This document shows positions 1 through 11,746 of a DNA stretch of 64,000 nt, one piece after another; within the stretch, counting starts at the first letter, position 1, and each line of letters starts with the position of its first letter. The notes under the pieces are model-generated. The model did no database searches. It saw nothing but the letters and a program-made list of their open reading frames with translations, and was not told the DNA's origin. The DNA lies in the NCBI GenBank assembly GCA_009363875.1, contig CM018693.1:108330362-108394361 (forward strand). Direction: 5' to 3'. Both the position numbers and the translations under genes were made by a program. Source of the DNA: Mikania micrantha. Taxonomy: Eukaryota; Streptophyta; Magnoliopsida; Asterales; Asteraceae.

Positions 1-536
1 CGAGCCCTTGTTCGTGTTCGTTCGTTTAACTTTTAACTTGTTCACGAACGGTTCACGAACGCTAACCGAACGAAGATTCTTGTTCGTGTTCGTTCATTAA
101 GGAATTTAGCTTGTTCACGAACGGTTCACGAACGCTAACGAACACATATTATTCAAATAACAAAAATCAATATTCTTAATCTCAAACATTGGAGATAATC
201 ATTTACAAATATATAAATCAAAATATCATAGTATTAAAAAATAACTTAAATATTATGGTATTAAACTAAAAATTAAAAATATACTAACATATTTAATGAA
301 TAAATATAATAAATGAACTTAAGCGAACATAAACGAACGTAAACGAACATGTTACCGAACGTTCACGAACACAAATGAACGAACACGACCTCTGTTCGTG
401 TTCGTTCATTTGACTAAACGAACGGAATTTCTTGTTCGTGTTCGTTCGTTTATTAAACGAACGAACATAAACGAACTTCCCGCCGAACGGTTCACGAACT
501 GTTCGCTGAACATTCGGTTCGTTTACAGCCCTAAAC
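1..536. mobile_element. hAT-like non-autonomous repeat, right part
   Basis: The stretch is built from many direct and inverted copies of GTTCGTGTTCGTTCGTTT and its complement CGAACGAACACGAAC. It ends in GGTTCGTTTACAGCCCT near 520-536; read on the other strand this begins AGGGCTGTAAACGAACC, which resembles the CAGGG-type ends of plant hAT elements. The left end is outside the window, so no target duplication can be tested. Short open frames here are by-products of the repeat. Confidence 0.45.
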
Positions 537-913
537 ACAACACAACTCCTGAGGATCTAAAACCACAATCCCTCTTTCTTTTTGGGGGCCAAATACCTCC
601 TATCTCTACCGTAGGTGCCAAACAAAATATGCATCTTTATACAAATAAACACCAATTTTTTAAAATAGGAAGTTCAGAAGTTCAAGTACATACCAAACAA
701 CCAAACCCAAATTTTTAAACACCAATCAATGACTGTTTCAAACAATTTTACCAAACTCATAAACAAACAACTATTCCATCAGTCTATATGCAAGTCAGGC
801 TAATGCTGGTCAATGCAAGCAAGTAAAGCAACATAACATTTTTTCTTTTTGGAAAAGAAAACAGATATGGTAACCTTAAGGTCAGACGGATCAACATCGA
901 AACTTAAGGACTA
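537..913. other. Intergenic / distal 3' flank of the NF-YA gene
   Basis: AT-rich sequence between the hAT-like repeat and the NF-YA stop codon. The part next to the gene is probably its 3' untranslated region. I see no clear polyadenylation signal and no coding sequence. Confidence 0.4.
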
Positions 914-916
914 CCA

Positions 917-937
917 AAGCCAAGGATGAGTTGCCAG
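917..937 (-). promoter_or_regulatory. Candidate miR169 target site in the NF-YA 3' UTR
   Basis: The plus strand reads AGCCAAGGATGAGTTGCC, which is the miR169 sequence itself apart from about three mismatches (first base, base 14, and base 20). The minus-strand NF-YA transcript therefore carries the complement, starting five bases after its stop codon. Established knowledge: plant NF-YA mRNAs are cleaved by miR169 at a site in the 3' UTR. The location in the correct gene makes chance similarity unlikely. The mismatches lie at the ends and at position 14, which is usually tolerated. Confidence 0.8.
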
Positions 938-941
938 CCGG

Positions 942-3384
942 TCACCGGCCATGATTACGATCCAGGAACCCTTCGTTTATCCCCCATGATTCATATGCTC
1001 GTTTGCTTCCAGACGAATGAGAATCCGAAAAGCCCAAGAACCGACTGGGTTTCGATTGCTTGGTTGGAAGAAACCGTCCGCCAGACCCTCTAACCCGATT
1101 CAAAGCATGCTTATGCCGAGATTCATGAAGATAAGGCTGCATTCACACATACAAACATCATCAACAAACGGATCTACAACAACCGACTGATCAAAAACTG
1201 ATTCTACCTTTCGGTTTTTCACCAGTTTGTTTTGAGCTTCAAGCTTAGCACGGATTTGCCTTCGTCTTAGGATTCCATGATACTGTTTTGCATTCACATA
1301 AATAGGACCGTCTTCTAAGGGCAGGGGAACTCGTGCAGGAGCTATTTGTACCAAATGAGGTTGAATCTGATCAAAATATCATCACATCAAATTAATAACC
1401 AAAAAAAAAATAAAACAAGATTCAACTTAAACGCAGGTCAATCTCTTACCTAGGAGACATGATTGTGAGGAACTTACCAAAGGATATGCAGCATAAATAC
1501 CATCCAAATAATGATCAGCATAACCATGTTGAACCTGATTATGAACACAAAAAATATTGGTGATTTATGTGGAAAAAAACGGTTTCAAAAGCGAGTGAAA
1601 CATACCATTTGGGGGGCGTTCTTTTCAAGCGAATGATTCGTAATTCCAAAACTTGGAATGCCCATGAATAAGATTGGCTTCATTTGACCTTCTTTAAGCT
1701 TATTGTAGCTTTCATCTTCAAGACACGAAACAATGAACACAAAGTGTCAAGTTATGATCAACTAATCAAAAGTCTTCTTCTAATATATTGATGACTTGAA
1801 CTCCCACAACTTCGATTTTAATTTTATCTTTTTTTTTTTTTCTCTTTTAACTCAAAGGAAATTATGCAACTGACAGAATCTTTAAAAACATGATTCATAA
1901 CATAAGCCCTTCTACCCATTACTAGATAAGACTATAAAAGCTAACACAACCATAAAACTAACAAAGATTATCTAATTTACTTTTCAAACCATCATATTGG
2001 TTTTTTTGTAGCAAACAGACTGTCATTATGGAAATATTCTTATTGCCCACATTAGAGTTATCAAATATGGGCAAATTTGACACAACAGAATAGTTCCCAT
2101 TTTGTGTTCACAAGTGGTTTGATGCAGGGCCGTCTCTGAGAGATTAGGTGCCCTGTGCGAATGTAAAACTGAGCCCATATATGTGTATGTAGTAATTAGT
2201 TTGTAACTAAATATAAAGTGAGTTAATTTGTTTTTTTGACTTAAATTTTGGATTGTAATGAGTTATTGGGTCAAATGTTTAAAAAAAAAACATTTTCTTT
2301 TAGCTTTTATAAAATTCGTAATTGAGTTAAATATATTTAAAAAATTGGAATGTAAATTATATGTGTTTGTTGTAAAATAAATTAATATATATAATATATA
2401 CAGTTTTTTTAAAAAAAATTAGGGCCCCTAAAAAAATAAAAAAATAGGTCATTTGCGTTCGCCCCTCTCGCACTAGCTCTAAAACCTCACTGGTCTGATA
2501 TCACTAATTATTGTAAACTGCAAATGTTAATATAATAGTTAGGTTGCTAAGGAAAGCCAAATATGATTGGTTCAAAAATTATGTAAAAAATCGTAGTAAT
2601 CAGTTAACTACCTGAGATGCATTGATTTTGCGAGTGAATCACGACAACATCATCATCATCATCATCTTTGTGGGATTGGTGATGTGAATCACAGGTTGAT
2701 GAATCTTGATTGTGAATTTGTTGAGTCAACTCATTAGCATCCTCAGAAACATAAGGTGCAGGAACCATCTTTAAGCTAAATAATAGGGGAAGGGAAGAAT
2801 TTTCTTTGTTCCTAAAATCATAATCCCATGAAAGCAAATCAAGAATTAATTAGATTGTAATTTGTAATATAAGTGTATCATCAAACATCTTCATTCATCC
2901 AATATAAGAAGCAAGCCTAAGTTCAAGGGTGATGCATGCATCAGACTCAAGTTGGAATGAAAAACCATAAGCATTCATCAATCCTACCATTTATCTGATT
3001 GATTCTTCAGAATATTATCAAGATCAAGTCAGATAGATGCAACCCCCAAATCAAATCTCGAATCCTTTTCATGAAAAAAAAAAAAAAATCAAATTACTGA
3101 AGAATCTCAAATCACTGTGAAACTTTAAAACAAATAAACTACAGCTAACAGCTAACAAAGGCAGTATGCATTGATTTGATCCAAGAAACGTGAATAAATA
3201 AAACCCAAATCAAGAAATGCTGAAAAAGATCGAACACAAAGCATAAAAGATGAGAGAAAGATTAGATAAGAGAGTGAGATTAAAATAAAAAAGTAAACCT
3301 TGGATTGGGAAGTTGAAGAACAGAGGGTGGGGTGGTGTGTTGGGTGAAATTGGGTATGTCTCCTTCCTTGAAACCCTCAATCAT
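942..3384 (-). CDS. NF-YA: Nuclear factor Y subunit A (CCAAT-binding, HAP2-type)
   Basis: NF-YA joins the NF-YB/NF-YC histone-fold dimer in the nucleus and contacts the CCAAT box. My gene model has six coding exons: 3384-3299, 2775-2612, 1715-1606, 1534-1478, 1366-1208 and 1136-942. All introns are GT-AG and all phases match, giving 771 nt or 256 residues. The conserved core is at about residues 159-215. The subunit-interaction helix begins YVNAKQYHGILRRRQ, then a linker, then the DNA-binding segment RKPYLHESRHKHA with RGSGGRFL. Exon 4 encodes the GYADHYLDGIYAAYP stretch. Asp repeats (six in a row) are encoded in exon 2. The first exon is less certain: an ATG at 2767-2765 in exon 2 (MVPAPY) is an alternative start, and the exon 2 acceptor could be at 2811 in the same frame. 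The usual Asn after RFL is Pro here, and the basic helix has N-R-V where K-R-A/P is common. Length and domain order fit a functional family member. Confidence 0.88.
2126..2480. mobile_element. Possible MITE/transposon remnant in NF-YA intron 2
   Basis: Intron 2 (1716-2611, 896 bp) is much longer than introns 3-5 (71-111 bp). It contains a block starting CAGGGCCGTCTCTGAGAG, then AT-rich sequence, then GGGCCCCT and TTCGCCCCTCTCGCAC. The CAGGG start resembles a hAT end, but I could not find a matching inverted terminus, so the call is weak. Confidence 0.3.
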
Positions 3385-3393
3385 AGATATGGT

Positions 3394-3417
3394 CTACTCT
3401 CTTTCTTTCCCTGTCAT
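3394..3417 (-). promoter_or_regulatory. Upstream ORF in the NF-YA 5' leader (7 codons plus stop)
   Basis: On the minus strand, ATGACAGGGAAAG... runs eight codons to TAG, encoding MTGKERE. It ends nine bases before the proposed NF-YA start at 3384. If the leader extends this far it could reduce initiation at the main start. Transcript start not known, so its presence in the mRNA is inferred. Confidence 0.35.
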
Positions 3418-3754
3418 CTGGGTTTCCTTATCTATCGTTTTTTTTTTATTTATTCTTTTTTATCATAACTTATTGTGACACGTTCTTTTTCTTTTTATCC
3501 TTTTTTTTAATCCTACATACGAAGCAAATGTCCAATGTGACACAAGTAATTTTATTATCACACTCATGTCACACAAAAATTTGTTAGTTTTAATGATTGA
3601 ACTTCTATACTAGATATCATTTTTACATGAGGAACAAAAATCCTATGCTTTTGTGCACTTACAATCAACAACCTGATCGAATTGGATCTTAAAGTATTCT
3701 AGGGTTCTTGTATATATATGTGTGTATGTGTGTGTATATATATATAAATTAGTG
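3418..3754. other. NF-YA upstream region with a TA/TG microsatellite
   Basis: T-rich and A-rich sequence upstream of the NF-YA leader, ending in a (TG/TA)n simple repeat at about 3711-3746. No unambiguous TATA box for the minus-strand gene was found. No coding signal. Confidence 0.4.
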
Positions 3755-3777
3755 TTAATGTACAAAACGTAAGAAGC
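3755..3777 (+). repeat. Left terminal inverted repeat of the MULE
   Basis: Twenty-three bases ending AAACGTAAGAAGC match the inverted copy at 28023-28045 with three mismatches. Similarity stops inward of GAAGC, so this is a short-TIR element. Confidence 0.5.
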
Positions 3778-5509
3778 TTTTTAGGCCGTTGATCCGTAAT
3801 TTTTGATGGACCAGATTAACGCGATGGCAGTTTTGTAATTTGTAATGTTTATTAAACTAATTTGTAGGTAGCAATTAACAAAAAGGGTATAAGCGTAATT
3901 TGAGTTTTTTTTAAATTAAACCTAATCCTAAAAATCAGGGAATTTTACCCCCTTCTTCCTAATATTTCGTATCAATCTACGGTTATTCGGAGCGTCTTTA
4001 TACTTACGATCAAAAATGAAAAAACTTATTCGAAGAAGATGATTCCAACGAAGAACGTCAGCAAGAAACGTAAGTAAAATGTATTTTCATTACTAAATTC
4101 TTTTACTGGATTAACAATTTTAACATACATGCATTCAAATGTTTAGGTAAACATTCAGAAACTGTAATTATGGATTCTAAAAAATTAACAACCGAGTTGA
4201 GATAAAAAGAAATAATGACAGAAGAGCGCTGTTAAGAATAAAGGCAAGTGTTTTAAATACTTGCAAAGCATATTTCAAGATTGTAATTTTTTGTTGTTTG
4301 GTCTATAATTACCTACATTCTGTTATAATAATATGATTATAAACATTACCACTAGTAGTACGTAATTTTGTTTTGAAAAAAAAAATTCAATTTAATAGTA
4401 CATATGATTGGTACGTGAATACGTATTACTTGTAAAATGAGTATGTCATACCAGTACGTAATTACATTATATTGGTGCGTAATGTGTAAAAAATGAAAAG
4501 ATACACAAATAGTCTGTTATATAGTATTAATATTTGTTAGAGGTACGTTAATTAATGGAGTTGTATTAATTGTGAAATTAGTGGCACGTAATATTGTAAA
4601 AAGAAAAAACGCTTCAATTTTAATAGTCTGTTTGATTTGTACATGAAAACATCTTACTAATAAATGATCATATCATACTTGGTACGTGAATTGATTGACT
4701 TCTTTAATATAGTTTTGGTACGTGATTTTTAACAACCTAATTTAAAATATGTGAAACTAAAACAGGGCATTTTATGGTGATTTTAAAAAACTAAAAACAC
4801 AATAAACACTTAAAGTGTGTATATTGTGTTTTTTAACTTAGTTTTATGGTGTTTTTTCGAGATATTTTATTGTGTTTATAGTGTTCACGTTTTATGGTGT
4901 TTTTTCAAGTTATTTTATTGTGTTTATGTTGTTAACATTTTATGGTGTTTATGGTGTTCGAATATTTTTGAAACTAACCTGGGCAATTATGGAGTTTGTG
5001 AAAACTAAAAACACCATAAACACTTAAGTTTGTGAATCAAGATCTAGGAGGTAACTGTTATTGATGTTTCAACTAGTTGGGACAAGTGGTTGTGTGGACT
5101 CATATCTTTTGCGTTTTTCATGAACATAGAGCAGCTGAAAATTAATAAAAAAACATAAATAACAAGATAATATATAATCATGAATAAGCAAAAAACATTA
5201 ATAATGTAACATACCACAAGAAACAGTAAAGGACCATTGAAAGGTTCGGCAGATGTCCATTCTTTCTTTGTCCTTTTAAGACATGTAATAAGTTAGTCAC
5301 AACAATTCATATTTGGTATGTCAGAATCTTTTGTCAATGAGTTTAGAAACATTTGATTGACTGTTGTGCTTTTTGTTGTCCATCCCATCATAGTGTTGTA
5401 TATAACTAGCCTATTAAGTTTAAACAGCTAGTCACCATTCTCAGATTTTTTTCATTTCTTCAATAACATCCTTAATAGTATTCCTTGATTTTCCTGGATA
5501 TTGAGACTT
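3778..5509. other. MULE non-coding left arm with GTACGT motifs and a local duplication
   Basis: No gene recognised. The plus strand carries recurrent motifs of the form GGTACGTGAATT or AGTACGTAATT between about 4350 and 4730. At 4745-5036 there is a partial duplication. Two copies of AAACTAAAAACAC(A/C)ATAAACAC (about 4787 and 5000) flank two tandem copies, about 56 bp long, of a TTTTATGGTGTTTTTTC unit. The apparent open frame at 4817-5008 is only this T-rich repeat. Confidence 0.45.
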
Positions 5510-5821
5510 TCATATCCTTAAGGTATTTGATGATCCCATTCTAGGTTTATTTTTCTCATTAACAGTTAACCTACCAAGTGGTATACCCAAAACATTCTTA
5601 ACTGTCTGTGATGTGACATGTATGAAATGGTTTCCTGCATTTAACTTATTCCTATCACAGTCATAGTTTGACACCAACCATTGTGCAAACCTTGTTGGAA
5701 TGGTATCTATATCCAATGATAAAAACGGTTTGAAGCCCATTGATTTGATTGCCTTCCTTTGCTGTTTAGACAGACTAGTCACACTGTTCTTTAAATTGCC
5801 AACACCTACTCTTGCCTTCAA
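5510..5821 (-). pseudogene. N-terminal domain fragment of an Ulp1-family (MULE-linked) protein, inverted
   Basis: A 103-codon frame reads as the N-terminal region found in many plant transposon-borne Ulp1 proteins. It has the SKQQRKAIKSMGFKPFLSLD start, a TRFAQWLVSNYD segment, and then VTSQTVKNVLGIPLGR. It points away from the Ulp1-like C-terminal remnant, which starts 60 bp to its right on the plus strand. If both came from one gene, a local inversion separated them. Assignment is from remembered family pattern, not a search. Confidence 0.45.
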
Positions 5822-5879
5822 TTTTTTGTCGGTATATGGTACAAATTTTTTATGTGATGGTTCTATGAGAATGGTCCAT

Positions 5880-8069
5880 TAACAGATTGTGAAAATGATG
5901 AGTTTGAAGAATCTGAAGTAGTTGATAAGAACGATAATGATGAAGATGTTGATGAGGATAAGACTAGGGAATAAAATGATTAAGAAACATGGGAAGTTGA
6001 TGAGGATGAGACTGATGAACATGATGCTGAAACTTTAAAAGGTGATGAAGCTGAAAACAATGAAAATAAGCCAGTTGTTGTGTTTTTTGATGGTGCTAAG
6101 GGGCTTGAAGAATATTCCCCCTCAAGGGTTGAAATTGATCCAAACAATGACACTGTTGATGATTTTGACAGGCCACACCCTTGTGACTTGCTTTATCCAA
6201 TTGGCAGTTATACTTAAAGGGTTATAGATGACACTTATACTCCTCTAACACTGACTGGAGTATGTGCTTCTACTCATTCAAAGCCTACTACAAAAGATGA
6301 AGTGTTCATAATTACGTACTACATTATATGTTTAGTCACTATAATCACGTACCGCTTCTCATGTGCAGGATTTGTTACTACAAATCGGTCAAAAGATTGA
6401 ACATTTTGATAGGTTAGGAAATGGGGTTAATGAATTTCTAACTTCAACTCTAAACGACTACTCAAGTAGTGAGGAGTTAATAAAAAAGAAAAAAAAATTG
6501 GGAACAAATACTTGGGGTTCTCTCAAAGGTTGCTTCAGGAGTAGGTGTTGACAAAAGCTGTGTATTTGAAAAAGAAACAGACACTACAAGCACTTTTGTA
6601 TAAGAGATGGCTCAAGCTTGTGAAAATGGTGAACAACAATTGTCTTCCTCAAAAATACCAAAAAATCAACCAATTGTTGACATAGAGGACACAACTGTGG
6701 ATCTAGATATTGTCACAGCAAATATTCCTTTCTTGCAACCTGAAGATGTTTAGAATAAATAAAGAAACATATCAAGATGCAAAAACACCTGCATTAGAAA
6801 TAATAATTCAATACAAGAAATGTCCCACGGATAAAATGATATCAGAGCAGCTGAGATCACCATATGTTGAGAGGTCTGTGGTTTTGGGATCAAAACTAAC
6901 AAAAGAGGAGAGGATTATTTCCCAATATGTACTAGATCCAAGAAAAGATCTCCAGTAAGTATTTTATTAAATAATTTACCAAGTCTTCTAATCTTTAATA
7001 CCAACTGATATTTTGCTATTTACTCATACAAATTACAATACACTTTTCTTCATGACACATAGTGACACAGAGTTTTACAAGGTGATGTTTGAAAGCCTTT
7101 ACCCAGGAGTTTACGAACACATTGGTGTATTAGAAGCAATAAAGCATGCTCTTAATGAAGAAGAAAGGCAACGGGGACCATGCTCTCTATTTAGGTTATT
7201 CTTAACTCCAAACATAACATATTTCCTATTGCATTTGTTTTTTAATATTCATATACAAAAAGGAAAATTATTTTATAACAACAAAAATCACAGCCATAGC
7301 CTCTGCTTGAGAAAGACGTACCAGAAAAGACAAGGAAGGACCTGTTGAATGAGAGTATGAGATTGGTTTTGTCGACTTTGAAGATCAACCACATCAACAA
7401 AGTAGACTTGATATTCATCCCTATTATAAAAAGTGAACATGTTTTTCTTTTGGTATTGGATTTAAAAACTCCATCATTTGAGATAATTGACAACATGTCA
7501 ACTAGGGATGCACAACTTGACCGATACCAACAAATTCCAACATTCATGGTAATTTTCCAACATTCATGAATAACAAAAGTTTCTTATACTAATGTAATTT
7601 CATATGTAAATCATGTACCTATAAATTTAAAAAATCACGTACTGCTTGTAATGTTTTATATTATTTTTTAAAATTATAGAGTGACGTCATGGCCAAGTAT
7701 CTACTTGATAATGATCATCCAAATGTTTTAAAGCTTCATCATCAAACACCAAAAAAATATAGACCTTCCATGGAAAAACATAGATAATGGAGTAGGCTGT
7801 GGAGTCTTCTGCATGAGGCACATGGAAACATACGAGGTGGTGTTAAAGGATGGAGGTGTGGTCTGGTGAATGAATCTGATGCGCAATGCAAGCAACTAAA
7901 CCAACTTATAATAAAGTATCTATATAAAATTCTTACATCAAGCGTGAACTTCTTAAAGCATGATATCTTAGTACATGCTAGAGCACATGATGGTCTTGAC
8001 CCCAAAAAGAAACAATGGCCAAAGACGATCTTAAGGCATATGAAGAGTAGGCAGTCAAAATTTTTGTGA
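5880..8069 (+). pseudogene. Ulp1-like C48 cysteine peptidase, degenerate MULE cargo
   Basis: Pieces in different plus frames follow the order of an Ulp1-type protein. An acidic Asp/Glu-rich linker lies at 5890-6060, middle segments at 6363-6958 and 7013-7200, and the catalytic region at 7345-7830. In the last, EHVFLLVLDL supplies the His, EIIDN the Asp, and GCGVFCMRHMETY (7792-7830) the Cys. A tail runs to 8069. Ulp1 enzymes remove SUMO; the substrate of transposon copies is unknown. Frameshifts, stops and intron-like AT-rich gaps break the reading, so the gene is probably dead, although all triad residues are still readable. The MITE insertion lies 150 bp beyond its end. Confidence 0.65.
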
Positions 8070-9549
8070 TACATTGTTTATTATTTTTAGAGTTTTATCT
8101 TTTGGTATTATATCTTCGGTTAATATATTCCTAATTAAAGAAAAAAAACAAAAGAAACCTGTTTTCATACATAAAACCATTATAATATTCCATGAAAACC
8201 GATCATCATACATAAAAACCAATGTTGTTGTGACCGGACCGGGCCGACCAGTCGGACCGCGAATCGGGAGACAAACCGGTTCAAAAAAGTCGATCTAACC
8301 GTATTTTAATAACCGGGCGGTCAAGGCGGCTGACCGGTCGGACCGGGATCGGTGCTGAACGATCGGGCCGGTGCTGGATTCTAGCAACTAATCAACACAC
8401 ATCACAAACCCTAATGATCGACTATGCATCCAGATTCGACCCTTGTATTCAAGCGACTGATTCGATTTCGCCATTGAGCCCTCTTCCCTTCTTGGATTCG
8501 TTGACCTTGATTCAAGTCTTCGGAGCCGTCGACCTCTTTGTAAATCAACCATGTGTCACACCCCGAGCCGGCGGGCCGGATCGAATGTCCCGTCTGGCGG
8601 AATGGTCCTGGGGCGCGATGTCGGGGATGATAATCATGATGATCAAATTGTTTACATTTCACATGATGTATAATGAGAAAATGCTAAATGAAATATAATT
8701 ACAAAGTTAAATTACATCAGTATCGTTCATAATTTAACAATGTAAATCTACTATCAACATCATAATTCTTCTATCTTGTATCTGCACAAGATACACAAAA
8801 TAATATGTATAATGATGTTCAAAAATATGCACGTCCAAGAATACTAGGTCCTCAATCTGGGCATCCTAGTCCAAAAGCAGGAACTTCTAATTAACCTATT
8901 CATCACCTGAGAAGTCATGCAAAAAGATCAAGTCAACACATGGTTGGTGAGTTCATATAGTTTTGTTTTAAAATGCATTTTGTAACATCAGTGCCAGAAA
9001 CGTTACCGGAACAGTGATCTGTACAGTAACTTGCACAGTAACTCAGGTACAAAATATGGGAACTATTGTATGCTATTAACATTATGATGCTTGACACTAA
9101 ACTATTATGCAACTATTTCTAAAATCTGATTAAATCTCACGGTTTAACATTCAGAAAAACATCAGACAACACTGAACTGACACACAGATGCTTGATTAAA
9201 TGCTATTATGTATAAACGTATACGAGGCTAAACAGAACAAAACCATAACGGATGTCGTTACAGAATGCTAAACCGAAAAATTATTCGTATAGGTGACGAT
9301 CTGTACGAATAAATTTGAAAGTTTAACGTTCTGAAATGATGACTGAAGAGTAGAAAACAAAAATCAGAAAGTGAAACCAACGTCATGTTCGTTCGGGTGA
9401 CGATTCGAATGAATACGCGCGAAGGTGACGCGTTCTGATGAAACGAAAATGAAAAACGAAACGAACGATAATAATTTAAGAAAATTAAAAATTTAACATT
9501 TATTAGGAATCACAACCTTTTAAAAGACTTAAAAATAAATTCATTTTAT

Positions 9550-11059
9550 TTAAAATACGGTTTCAATCGGTCGGGTTTTTGTATACGACATCTACCAAGC
9601 TCATTAACAAGTTTTAATGCTTTTATAATATTATTATATGCTCATAAAATCATTAGAATTTATAGAATCTAAAGTTTAACTTGTTTTGTGCTTTAAACGA
9701 TTTTTTTTAAGTCGGTTAATGACTTTAATTCGTATTTTTCTATAAAATGCTAAATAAATTTATAAAATATTATTTTAGTTATTTTTCATAACTTAATCAT
9801 ATAAATAAATATTCTGGAGCATTTTATTAATTTTTGATAATAAATATATTTAGTTATATTTTATAGAAATTAGTGACGGTTATATCCGTCCGGGTCTTTG
9901 GATACTTGCATATATAATGCATCCAACATATTTGCTAATTGTTTTATGTTATTATATAATCATATAATATTTCAAAAGTTCATAACTAGTTATATTATTT
10001 TATTTGGTTGTGATTCGGTTTTTAATAAACATTTGCTTTACAAAACGATTTTACCGGTTTTAATGTTTTCTAACGGTTTAATGTTTTCTTAGGCAAATGG
10101 TCATCATGAACCAACTTTGTATGTATTATGTTACATATATTTAGTGTTGATAATGTGTTGGAGACAATAGATATGATACATATCTATATATGTATAAAAA
10201 AACATTTTTATATGTTTTTCGGTTTAGCTTTTGCATGTCTTTGGTTGCGTTTGTTTTTAATTTTGTAAGGTACATTCAAATATTATATAGAGCTTTGAAA
10301 ATATATATGTGATGGTGTGTTTTCATTTTAGAAAAATACTTTTATATAAATAGAAAACTTAGATATGAGAATGTAAAACATATCAACGGTTTATGCTTAC
10401 CACGAGTTTGGTGTTCACGGTATGGATTCAAAGATGAATGAGAGCTGCATGTGATATAAAAATGATGAATATGATCTTATGAAGAGTTTAGAAGTGTTAT
10501 ATGAGCATAAAGGCTCTTGGTTTGTCAAAAACAAAAGAAACAAAGTTGACCTATAATGCCTCTAGAATTTCGTGGTTCTTGTAGGCTGTTTTGAGGTCGT
10601 CTTTTGTGATCAAATGCTGCTAGTTTTAAAACCATTATTAAGACTATTGAAGTCCAAGGAATTAGGAAAAAGAATCAAGGAATTTGTAGTTCGTTTGATA
10701 CCTTAACAAGGGTGATAAAGACGAGATGTCACTGCAGGTCGTCTTCACGCGCAGTCTTCGTTTGAGGGCTGTTTGGAGGTCGAATACTTGGTGGATTGAA
10801 GCCAAATCGGTGGGGTTCTCCTTGGATGAGATAAAGGTTTGTTTCTGGAGAATATGAGAGGTTTTGGAGAAGTTTTGGATGTGTTTTCTGCTCATGGAAG
10901 AGAGGTGACGAATTTATAGGGGTTTGTGAGATCTTTCAAATCTTTGTGTTGGTTTTTGTGAGATATGGAAGATATTCCATGGATTTTATTTGATATGGTG
11001 CAGAGATTTTAAGTGGTTGGGATGGATTTTATGTAGATTCAAATCTTTATAAATATTTG

Positions 11060-11099
<40 letters not shown>

Positions 11100-11711
11100 T
11101 GTGTGTATATGCATACACTCACATATGCATGTGTATATGAAGATACCCATTCATGTATGCATGCTTCTCTTTCTCTATATATACATATATATACACACAC
11201 ACACATACATATTTATTTATTTATTTATACATCTATAGTTTTAATTATTATACACATCAAATGTATAATACCCAATAATATTCATTTTGTTGTGTAATAT
11301 TATCACGCTTGTGATCGCGATAGTATATCTACTAATATATACACAACTTATTATGAAATGATAAATGCATGGATCATATTAATATGTATCCATATTATTT
11401 AATAATTTATGAACATCGTATTCTCGAGTTTCTCATGCTAAACATATCGGGTTAAGTTTATATGCATTCCTTCGCAATACATGTTGGTTTTTGAATTAGT
11501 TTATGTTTGATTATTGCACTAATTATTTTGGGCTTAGCGAAATTATGTGAGCCTTAAATCTTACTAGTGGAATATATATATTCCTCCAAATTCTTATTCC
11601 ATGATACCACTATATATGGTTCACGTTCTATTTGCTAAAACTAGCAAGTATAATTTTTAATTAATAATAAAAAAATTTCAAAACGAACCTGAATTTTTGG
11701 TGGTTGTTACA
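9550..11711 (-). mobile_element. 3' LTR region of the Tekay element (left boundary unresolved)
   Basis: The right end is clear: GGTGGTTGTTACA ends at 11711, so the minus-strand LTR starts TGTAACAACCACC directly after the polypurine tract. A minus-strand TATA candidate (CCCCTATAAATTC) is at about 10908-10922. A roughly 320-bp duplicated block is visible (CGGTTTCAATCGGTCGGG near 9562 and CGGTTATATCCGTCCGGG near 9887). The left end cannot be placed: no TGTCACACC start was found here. Simple repeats of TA and TG/CA lie at 11064-11220. Confidence 0.45.
11064..11220. repeat. TA and CA/TG microsatellites inside the LTR
   Basis: An uninterrupted (TA)n run at about 11064-11096 is followed by TGTGTGTATATGCATACAC and later ACACACACACATAC. 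It is simple sequence. Confidence 0.8.
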
Positions 11712-11722
11712 GTCTCCCCTTG
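11712..11722 (-). promoter_or_regulatory. Polypurine tract of the Tekay element
   Basis: On the minus strand CAAGGGGAGAC lies directly before the TGTAACAACC start of the 3' LTR and 25 bases beyond the gag-pol stop. This is where plus-strand DNA synthesis is primed in LTR retrotransposons. Confidence 0.75.
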
Positions 11723-11746
11723 TTGAAAGAATTTCGTCCTCGAAAT

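Noticed and set aside
398..718. 106-codon plus frame and 81-codon minus frame near the left edge
   Set aside because: Both read through CGAACGAACACGAAC-type repeats, which are open by composition; no protein-like pattern.
4817..5008. 63-codon frame rich in Phe, Cys, Val and Tyr
   Set aside because: It is the translation of a T-rich tandem repeat, not a membrane protein gene.
8411..8698. Overlapping plus and minus frames of 83-94 codons
   Set aside because: They span the junction of the MITE arm and the LTR A end at 8554, so they cannot be one gene.
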